Positions 56,501 to 64,000 of a stretch of 64,000 nt of DNA are shown piece by piece (positions within the stretch are counted from its first letter, which is position 1; each line of letters opens with the position of its first letter). Source of the stretch: Agrocybe praecox (Eukaryota > Basidiomycota > Agaricomycetes > Agaricales > Agrocybaceae); contig OZ024844.1 of assembly GCA_964017145.1 (NCBI GenBank), positions 2,852,001 through 2,916,000 of the forward strand, read 5' to 3'. The position numbers and the translations under genes are program-made. Below the pieces are notes generated by a model. That model was not told the origin of the DNA, did no database searches, and saw nothing but the letters and a program-made list of their open reading frames with translations.

Positions 56501-57208
56501 GCTAAGGTACATGGATACTCTTTGTAAATTAAGATAATGTAATCGGGAGGACACGACTTACTCTTTCAGCATTTTCCCAATCAAGGTCTGAGGCTGTTGC
56601 TGCGAGACGGACTCTCCCAAACTGCCCGGACTGTTGCTAGCATTGCTCATAGCGAATTCGGGGCCATTATGGGGATTGCTCGGTGATAATGCTGGAAATG
56701 ACGGAGGAGAGTGCGAGGTGTTTGCCCTACTGCGATTGCCTGAGGCATTACTTGTATCGAGAGATGATAGGGCACTAGACGTATACGCAGACGATGTTCC
56801 GAGAGCAGAAGGAGATGGAATTTGAGACTGCGGAGGAGATACCGACAAAGTTCGTGCGTCGGGGGAGAGGTCGAGCTTGTCCTGTAATGGGAGCATCGCA
56901 AAAGGACTAGGAACTGGAATCATGTCTGCTAGATATTCTGGATGCATCATAGGAGGATCCATGGCGTCCATTGGGACATTCATGAAGGCAGGCATAGAGA
57001 TATCAGACATAGACAAATGCATCGCTGACGGAAACTCTGTGGGCGGCTGGTCTGGCAAAAAAAGCAATTCCGAGTCTTGAGGCAGCAAGGAAGTTGGATT
57101 TACGAGATCTGGATGTACGGGTGGCAGAAAAGCCGGGATGATGTCTACTTGTGGTATGGGGGTGGTGTCCATTTGACCAAGAGAAGACTCCTGGTCGTAA
57201 ATATCCAT
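53598..57208 (-). CDS. Large low-complexity protein with a putative Ig-like (He_PIG-type) domain, function unknown
   Basis: Multi-exon gene of roughly 1000 aa. The first 220 residues are Pro/Met/Ser-rich (PVPSPFAMLPLQDKLDLSPD). A helical segment follows (LHYLNLQRVSMYLSIAITAI), then a 300-residue Pro/Ser-rich region and an acidic Ser-rich patch (SPPSDDEDDDESTDSEEES). A conserved-looking core comes next: SDLPAEYYADVDRIFFEFLN, FRPFKFRIQAFTNSFMDELA, ARNYLWRQHYIQRFNEDGKK. Then LPSWLSWKNGELSGTPPDAQ, the strand-turn signature of putative Ig/cadherin-like He_PIG domains, appears with no signal peptide. The C-terminus is a helical, Ala/Thr/Val-rich region. I do not recognise the family. Nuclear localisation is suggested only by basic patches such as RKRCASELEEHRTVKALKRE. 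Confidence 0.7.
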
Positions 57209-57270
57209 CCCAGGGTTAGGGGAGAGGAAACTTGCTGGAAGGCGTTTAAATAAATGTCGATACTAAGGGG

Positions 57271-57276
57271 CACGTG
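57271..57276. promoter_or_regulatory. CACGTG E-box upstream of the Ig-like-domain gene
   Basis: A CACGTG core lies 63 bp before the start codon at 57208 (- strand). Sequence match only. Confidence 0.25.
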
Positions 57277-57461
57277 TGGTGGTGGTAAAGGAACAAGTAG
57301 ATTTGCAGATCCTTTGAATGGCAAGGTCCGTTGGGAGAAGCCATGTCGTCACAAATGTCACACACACTCAGTCAGTCATTTCTATCGATTGTGAACATCT
57401 GACTTTATTATCACATTTCAAAGGCAGTGCTCTGATCCGACAAATTATTTCTTAATTCTAC

Positions 57462-58763
57462 TCAGAACCTACGTCGACTCGGACTTCTTGAGCGCTCTCG
57501 GTCCCCTCTCCGCCTGTCGCTGCACGGATCACTGTTAGAATACAACACACACGTTTATATCCACTTACTCATACCTTGTTCGGTCGCTGTAGCCTCGATC
57601 TCGATCGCTGCGTTCACGGTAATCATCACCCCCGCGCGACGAGCGGAAATCACCGCCAGATCGTGGAGGTCCTGAAGGTGGACCTCCAGGCGCAGAACTT
57701 GGAGGTTGCATCTTTCGTTTTTCTCTTTCTTCCTTAAATGTTCCAAGCATCTTTCGCAGCTCGTGGTAACCCAAATGCATCTAGACTCGGTCAGTATTGC
57801 ATAATTCACAGAACGCTCCTTCAACTCACTTTACCACCGAAATGGTCCGCAAGACGACGGTCAGAGTCGAGCACAGAGAGGTATGCGCCACAGACATCGC
57901 AGACGCGTAGTTTTTGGTGTCCCGAGGCTCCCGAGGTGTCCGTAAGTTGCTGCAACTCACGCTGGTAGAAAAGTGCACGATTAGGCACTGTGACGGTAGA
58001 CATTTTTTCAAATTACCCACTTCCTTGTCGGCCTTTTCGCTCTTTAGTGCCTCAATAGCCGCCATCTCACGCATGGATTCATCAACTTTTCCTTGTTCGC
58101 CTGTGAATATGAGTCAGCAGAGAGACGCCACATGTCATACACACGAAAGTCTGACCCAACGTTTCAATCTTCTCCGTGCCACCCTGAATTGCAAGCTCGA
58201 TTTCTGCAATTTCACGCATCTAATAGAAGAATAGATAAATCACACGTTGGAAATTACTTGTGCAGCAGCGACGTACAAGATTCGTCGTTTTAGCATTCTC
58301 CTCGGGCGTCTTTTCTAGACGGCGGTGCGCTGCGCGAATCCTTCGATCACATTCGTCGACGAAAGCAAAGATATTAGCCTCGTACTCCATCTGAAAACGG
58401 TTAAATATGGGGTCGCTTGGATTGGCTTCCTTTGCAGCGAGGTACTCGGTTTTGAGACGTTCAGTATGTGATTTGGGACAAGCACCGAGGTCCATTTTCT
58501 AAGGATATTATTCAGCAACGTGTATCCCAGTGAATAATGTCTTTAAAAGAGCTCACCGTGTTCGTAAAGAGTGCATGTGGACATGTTCCACACAAAAAGT
58601 TCCTGCAAACCTTCTCGTCTGACCACACAAGGTTGGCGTTGGCAACTCCCATAGCTTCAGGGCCCATCATTTGCTATTTCAACGCGTCAGGCGGATATTA
58701 AGCACAAGATCAAGGGTCTACACACCTCTAAGAGCTTTCTTTGCATTTCCGCTAAACGCCCCA
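57462..58763 (-). CDS. LUC7: LUC7-like U1 snRNP protein
   Basis: Multi-exon gene of about 330 aa starting MGRLAEMQRKLLEQMMGPEA. The first zinc finger is a CCCH type: VCRNFLCGTCPHALFTNTKM, DLGACPKSHTERLKTEYLAA. A helical region rich in Glu/Lys follows (EIAEIELAIQGGTEKIETLG). The second finger is C2H2 with VCDVCGAYLSVLDSDRRLAD and HFGGKMHLGYHELRKMLGTF. The C-terminus is Arg/Ser/Asp-rich (RSSRGGDDYRERSDRDRGYS) and ends RSRSPSRRRF, an RS-like tail. LUC7 is a U1 snRNP component that helps select 5' splice sites, which is of note in a region with several GC donors. The stop is the TGA at 57462-57464. Confidence 0.94.
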
Positions 58764-59256
58764 TCTCGAAGAATAATGTCGCTTCGTCGGTTGGTAGTAA
58801 TTGACGTTAAAGACTTAAAGATTCAGGCTTAGCACTGAGCAGAAGGCCAACTTGTTTGTATTTGTTACGTTTGAAACGCTTAGGCGGTCCGGCTATTCCG
58901 ACATTCAAATATGGACAGATATTTTTTTCATAATGTTTTTTTAGAAAGACTTTATACATGGATTTGCGGCATATAGGTACAATTAGTTACTTAAACGAGA
59001 ACCCGTGAAGTAGACATTATTATTATTAAGGGAGGATCAGAAATGTGCAGTTAAAATTTGAACGAGAATTGCTGATGGAAAGTTGTGTAGGTAATGAAAA
59101 GTACATGGATTGATGGGATGAAGTGAATTGACTATGAAACAATGCAGACGAAAAGGAGACATAAAGTGTATGCGTGTGTGACAAAAAATGTTGAGAGCTT
59201 GTGGTTGATGGAGGCCAGATATTCACAGGGAATCAAAAGGAAACTTCGGTATGAAA
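58764..59256. other. Intergenic, 493 bp
   Basis: This region holds the LUC7 promoter and the 3' UTR of the J-domain gene. T-rich runs occur at 58921-58945. No gene was seen. Confidence 0.45.
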
Positions 59257-61051
59257 TCAATGGGCAGGACGTGCGTTTTGCGGAGGCCGTCCCCGTCCTC
59301 GGCCACGACCTCTACCACGATGGTTGTGCTGTTTCTGTGACGGATGATTCTTGCCCTGCTGGGGATTGGTTGAAGTGGGCCCTTGGGAAGGTCTTGGTCC
59401 TTCCTTGACAGAATTTGATGAGCTCGAGGGTGCTCTTGTGGGAGCCTGTGTGTTTCCTGGTCCAGAAAAGCCTCCGTATCTTATGAATAATTGTATGATA
59501 TCTTGTGTTTTCTCCAACCGAGATGGCGTAGGGTTCGGGCCTCTCAGATCAGCTGATCCCTTATCCGACGTAGCCCAAGTCCACGATTTATTCATTTCGG
59601 AAGGAGTTGTCATTTTCTTGTCGAGAATTATCCAAACAAGCTCCGGTTCACGAGATTCCAGAGCCAGTTCAAGTAAATTGGAACCGTCAGGGCAATCGTA
59701 AATAGCTTTGAAATCTTGATCATTTGGAGGGTAGGTTTCCAAGAAGTGGTTCACAATCGCAGGATAACCTTGCTTCAATGATATATGGAAAGCTGTCAGG
59801 CCTTCTGAATTGCGCTCCTCTGGGTCAGAACCTAGAACTCAAAGTTTAGAGCGTAACATGCCTCCTAAAAAAAAAGCACACATACTATGTGAATCAAGCC
59901 ATTGAACCAATTCTGCATCCCCATTTTTGGCTGCAATATGAAGCAATGCTTCCTGGGGATCATTCGGCAAGTCTTTGATAAACTGTTCGCAGCCGCTTTT
60001 TACTTCTCCCCCGGCTGGATCGACGCTATCTTCCCAAACGCCTTTCTTGACTTTCTCTGTTTCACCCTTACGAGCAGCAACAAAAACTGAAGATCTCGTC
60101 TCTTGAGCCTTGCGCAATATCGCCTGCGCGCGTTGTTCAGAAGACTTGCGAGAAGCCTGGACTCGAGCTTTCTTTTCTTCTACTTTCTTTTTTTGACGTT
60201 CTTCCGCCTCCAGCCGTTCTGGATATTTAGTCAGAAATAAATCATTCCTGGGTTATGCAGAAGACCAACCTTGTTCCCTTTCCCTAGCAGCTCTTTCCTT
60301 CCGTGCAATCGATTCTTGCTTTCTTCTCTCTTGAGCAGCAAGCTGTTCCTCGCGAGAACGACGTAATTGCTCCTGATATTCTTCCGGAGTTTGGTGCTTT
60401 GCTTGCCGACTGGGGCGATCTGTCTAAAGTTTAGCGCTCGTAGGTCTTGTATATATTACACGGATGACTCACGGTTGTCACGCCTTTGGGGATGACCATA
60501 GCCACGATATGCACGGTTGCGCATCATTTGTTCGAAAAGCCACCTGAGAATATCTGAAAATTATGTTTTTTTTGCAACCGAGTGGGTCTTACAAGTAAAA
60601 GTCCATGCCCTCATCTTCAGAATCAGTGTAATAGTCAAAATCGTCGTCATCGTAGTAGTAATCGTCGTCAGAGCCATCGTCTCCAAAGTCGAAAAAGGGG
60701 TGGGGTGCACGACGACCAGAAGAGTCCTTTGACGAAGAATCGAGGTGTTTCACGAGCACGCTATATGCCTCGCTCACTCGTTGGAATTCCTCAGTGGCAC
60801 CTGGATTGTCGGGATTTTTGTCTGGATGAGTCCGAAGGGCTATCTGTGATTACGTTGAGTACGTTAACCATTGAGACGTGGCAAACGCAAAGACCTGCTT
60901 GTAAGTGGTTTTCACAACCTCGAGAGATGCGCCCTGTATTATACATAGAGCGGTAAGTGGCATGAAAGGCGTGAAAGGAAGGGAAAAATAGGGTTACCTG
61001 CTCGAGCCCAAGGGTAGAGAAAGCCTTTGCGACGGTAGAAGGGTCCCTCAT
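59257..61051 (-). CDS. J-domain protein with ankyrin-like region and RG-repeat tail
   Basis: Multi-exon gene of about 540 aa. An N-terminal J domain is split over several exons: MRDPSTVAKAFSTLGLEQGA, then KQIALRTHPDKNPDNPGATE with the HPD triad, then EFQRVSEAYSVLVKHLDSSS. A very acidic Asp/Tyr stretch follows (DDGSDDDYYYDDDDFDYYTD). A basic coiled coil comes next (EEQLAAQERRKQESIARKER), then ankyrin-like helices (EALLHIAAKNGDAELVQWLD, EGLTAFHISLKQGYPAIVNH, NLLELALESREPELVWIILD). The C-terminus has GRGRGRGRGRG, an RGG-like RNA-binding tail. The J domain should stimulate an Hsp70 ATPase; the client is unknown. The order J-coil-ankyrin-RG is unusual to me. Confidence 0.82.
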
Positions 61052-61227
61052 GAGTGAAAGAAAGCAAGAAAGAGGAGGGAGAAAAAAGAAGCGCGCTTGA
61101 TGGAAAACAGCAGGCAGACCCTGGACAGCGTTGCCTAATGTGGATAATTGGCCGGCTGACCTCGCGTGGCGGTCCCTTTTCCTTTGGTTTTCTTTTAGTT
61201 TCTTTCAGTAGAACAAAGGTTGGGCAG
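61052..61227. promoter_or_regulatory. Divergent promoter of the J-domain gene and BCS1
   Basis: Only 176 bp separate the two start codons. No clear element was identified. Confidence 0.4.
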
Positions 61228-62905
61228 ATGCTGCAGCCAGAGACAATTACGACAGATGTGACAACTCTGGCCCATCCTACCCCATCCTCAGGCGTAGCAC
61301 AATTGTTGAATAACGACTCTCCTTCCTTTCTCAAGAGTTTTCTCAATGACAAGTCGGTACCATTTCTCGTCAACGGTGGAAATAGCTGACTTTTATCAAG
61401 CGTAGCCCCTACTTCCAGGCAGGGTTTGGTCTCATGGTCAGTCTACTTTCTTGTTGTTTCGTGTCAGTATACTGATTTCATATAGACCCTAGGTGTCGGC
61501 CTCACTGTTATGCGCAAAGGGTTGGTCGTCGGAACAACCGCACTCAGAAGACGAATGTTGGTGACTCTGGAAATTAACAACAAAGATAGAGCTTATGAAT
61601 GGTTCCTGGCGTGGATGTCGCGTCAAAATGCTATCCAAGCGCAAAAGAGACTGACTCCATGGACTCGTAGCCATCAACTCAGCGTCGAGACCACCGTTGA
61701 ACAGCGAAAGAATGGAAGCTCGTCAGCTATGTTCAAGCTTGTCGCTGGACCTGGGACACATTACTTCCAATACAAGGGCGCGTGGATGCAGGTGCGCTCA
61801 AGTGTGGCCACTAATGATATCGTCGTATTTACGCATCTCTAGGTCAAGCGCGAAAGGGAAACAAAATCGATGCAATTGATGTCAGGGACACCTTGGGAGA
61901 CCGTTACTTTGACTGCTCTTTCGCAAGACAGGACGTTATTTCCTGAACTTCTGTCTGAAGCTAGGGATCTTGCTATGAAAGGGCATGAAGGCAAGCTTGT
62001 TATACACACGGCTTGGGGTATCGAATGGAGGCCTTTCGGTCAACCGCGTCTCAAACGCCCACTAAAAAGTGTCGTCCTCGCACCAGGCGTAGCTGAAAAT
62101 ATTGAGAGCGACATCAAGGCATTCTTGGACAGGCGGCAGTGGTACGCGGATAGAGGTTTGTTATCCTATTTTCTTAACTTGCGTTAAGCTTACGCGACTT
62201 TAAGGCATACCCTATCGACGGGGTTATCTATTACATGGACCACCTGGATCAGGGAAAACTTCCTTTATTCAGGCACTTGCTGGATCCCTTTCATACGATA
62301 TCTGTGTGCTCAATCTTTCTGAACGTGGTCTCGCCGACGATAAACTATTCCATTTACTTTCAAACGCTCCGGAGAGAAGTTTTGTGCTAATTGAAGATAT
62401 CGACGCAGCATTTAATAAACGAGTTCAGACTTCGGAAGATGGGTAAGCCTCTACAAATTACAATTGATCTTAATCATCGTTCTTAGACTTTTTTGTTCGA
62501 CATAATAGCTATCAATCATCAGTCACATTCTCGGGCTTCTTGAATGCACTAGACGGCGTTGCTTCTGGAGAGGAACGTATCATATTCATGACAACAAATC
62601 ATGTCGAAAAATTAGACCCCGCGTTAATCCGGCCTGGCAGAGTCGACCTTATGCAAATGATCGACGACGCGACTCCGGAACAGGCTTGCATCTTGTTCGA
62701 AAGGTTCTATGGCGGGAGGGATGTCCCTCAAGGCATCCCAGATGAAGAAGTGGCACGTTTATCAGCTACTCTACGGGTAATTATGCAGGAGGAGATGGAC
62801 AAGGGACGGTCAGTTAGCATGGCTGCTCTGCAGGGATTTTTCATCCGCAATGATGCACAAGGAGCCGTCGCAAAATGTCAAGACTTATTTATGCAACGTA
62901 GATGA
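61228..62905 (+). CDS. BCS1: Mitochondrial AAA chaperone BCS1
   Basis: Six exons (61228-61352, 61406-61436, 61486-61791, 61843-62155, 62205-62442, 62509-62905) give 469 aa. A membrane helix lies in [20 protein letters not shown]. The BCS1-specific middle domain follows ([40 protein letters not shown]). Then the AAA module: [20 protein letters not shown] (Walker A), [14 protein letters not shown] (Walker B), [20 protein letters not shown], and [16 protein letters not shown] with arginine-finger region. BCS1 moves the folded Rieske Fe-S protein across the inner membrane to finish complex III. Exon 2 is only 31 nt. The call is firm. Confidence 0.95.
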
Positions 62906-62985
62906 TCTGATATCCTACATCTATAATACTAATGTTGGCTGGTTGGGAACATTCAAGAAAGAAAAAGCTGGATGTAAGTCGGCAC

Positions 62986-64000
62986 TTAGAATATGGCCCG
63001 TCTCTTGCGGCCAGTATACCTAGAGTCATTTGGAACATCATCTTTACCACGTCGTCGGTAGAGCTGGAAAGACATAACCACGTTACAAGAATCACAAATA
63101 AAATCAACTCTAGGCGCACCTCTTTTTTCTTCAGAATCCAATCCCGATCTTTCACACTCTTCCGTTTTCCGTTCTTCGTTCTTGTTCTTTCTCGCTCTCG
63201 TCGACGCTCAAATGCGACTTTACTGTCTTCCTCCTCTTCTCCTTGTAGGCCTTGTGGTAACTGTTGAGAGCCACCTCCGCCGACAAACAGGCATAAGAAA
63301 ACTTTCTTCGCCTTTTTGGAATTTGGGTAATCGACGACTATTCCTCCTCCAAAACCAGCTTTTTGGGCTATTGAAGTGATCAACTGTATCTGGTCATCTG
63401 ATGAAGGGTAGAACTGTAGGACAGCTCGAGATGGATTGCGCATAGCGGAATGGAGGGTGGTAAAAAATCGGTTTAACCGGTGGGGAGGTGAAGACGTTGG
63501 GTGCGATGTTTCTGCGTTGAGCAACCACTGGATGACGGAGATGCTGCAAAAATTGAACAAAAACAAGCATCAAGTTTGGGGAGATAAATTACCTTATCAC
63601 GCCGTCAAAGCTTCCAGGCCTGAAACCGAACCCTTGGCCAATGTCCTGGAGGAAAAGATCACCCTCGACCTCTCTTTCAAGAGCAACCTCTGGATTGCGA
63701 AAAGTTTTTAAAACCAAAGTGTTAACAGCAAAATAATATGACGGACCTAGCATGCTCGGTGCAATATCAACACCAGCCCAGATATAGCCTTCCTCGTCTA
63801 AAATTTCGCCGGAAAGTCCTGAACCACAGCCTACATCCAAAAGATATGCAGGATGATCTGGAGGGAGGTTTAGCAGCTCCAAAGCTCTATATGTCATGTC
63901 GGCTTGGATCTGCTGGTTTCTCGTACTGAATACACAGCATTTAATAGGTCGCTCGCATATAGCATATCGGTATATACTTGCTTTTGGGTGTACTTTTTGG
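62986..64000 (-). CDS. BUD23: BUD23 18S rRNA (guanine-N7) methyltransferase, 5' end cut by window edge
   Basis: On the - strand, from the window edge: KYTQN (exon 63982-64000), TRNQQIQADMTYRALELLNL, then YLLDVGCGSGLSGEILDEEG with SAM motif I, GVDIAPSMLE, GDIGQ-like GQGFGFRPGSFDGVISISVI, QWLLNAETS, and a basic C-terminus (RTRTKNGKRKSVKDRDWILK, then RYTGRKRRAIF). This is BUD23/BMT5-type sequence: it acts with Trm112 to methylate the conserved 18S guanosine during small-subunit maturation. The first visible intron uses a GC donor. The stop at 62986 lies 80 bp from the BCS1 stop, tail to tail. The N-terminal exon(s) are outside the window. Confidence 0.93.
63926..63981 (-). other. GC-AG intron of BUD23
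   Basis: Donor GCAAGT after AA, acceptor attcag. It rebuilds KYTQNTRNQQIQADMTYRAL, the expected N-terminal motif. No GT donor in range gives this frame. Confidence 0.8.

Noticed and set aside
60589..60777. Asp/Tyr-rich tract as a possible separate small gene
   Set aside because: It is in frame with, and phase-joined to, the J domain of the gene at 59257-61051.
1..64000. CRISPR arrays, phage or bacterial mobile elements, retrotransposon genes
   Set aside because: No spaced direct repeats, integrase, transposase or reverse transcriptase motifs seen on either strand; the sequence is typical fungal nuclear DNA.

Overview
This 64 kb window looks like nuclear chromosomal DNA of an Agaricomycete (mushroom-forming basidiomycete). 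The evidence is dense genes split by many short introns (mostly about 50-65 nt), very short intergenic spaces, intron-containing tRNA genes, a DUF6535 membrane protein (as far as I know a family typical of Agaricomycetes), and basidiomycete-like forms of Ran, uL24, V-ATPase subunit D, GAA1, TAF7, GID4, LUC7 and BCS1. No bacterial operon, CRISPR array, virus or transposase was seen. Gene models were built by eye from conserved protein motifs, GT-AG (three times GC-AG) splice sites and reading-frame continuity; no alignment was run.

Layout. 1-9.3 kb: MET8 (partial, -), SLT11/ECM2 splicing factor (+), YeeE/YedE-type sulfur transporter (-), DUF726/TMCO4-like lipase-fold protein (-), LEA2-domain membrane protein (-), and a RING/coiled-coil protein resembling Zip3/RNF212 meiotic SUMO ligases (-). 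10-15 kb: one very large JmjC protein (+). 15.6-22 kb: casein kinase I (-), FAD monooxygenase (-), GID4/VID24 (-). 22.4-27 kb: a degenerate relic of a DHA2 drug transporter next to its intact relative (-). 27-34.5 kb: Ran GTPase (+), an orphan gene (-), FRG1 (-), ribosomal protein uL24/RPL26 (+), V-ATPase subunit D (-).

34.6-39.2 kb is the accessory part. It has three intron-containing tRNA-Phe(GAA) genes with near-identical exons, a truncated relic that looks like the N-terminal CCCH finger of PAN3, and a DUF6535 gene lying between two inverted tRNA-Phe copies that share flanking sequence. 39.4-52.9 kb: OTU1/YOD1 deubiquitinase (-), HSP12/HSP9-type stress protein (+), CHM7/CHMP7 ESCRT-III-like protein (-), TAF7 (+), GAA1 GPI transamidase subunit (-), USP48-like deubiquitinase (+). 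53.6-64 kb: a large low-complexity protein with a putative Ig-like fold (-), LUC7-like U1 snRNP protein (-), J-domain/ankyrin protein (-), BCS1 AAA ATPase (+), BUD23 rRNA methyltransferase (-, partial).

Most genes are independent housekeeping genes, not a cluster. Functional neighbours are MET8 (siroheme for sulfite reductase) within 3 kb of a putative sulfur transporter, three ubiquitin-system genes (GID4, OTU1, USP48-like), and two U-snRNP/spliceosome genes (SLT11, LUC7). The points most worth a second look are the tRNA-Phe/PAN3-relic rearrangement, the transporter pseudogene, three GC-AG introns that break GT-only gene models, and the Zip3-like candidate.
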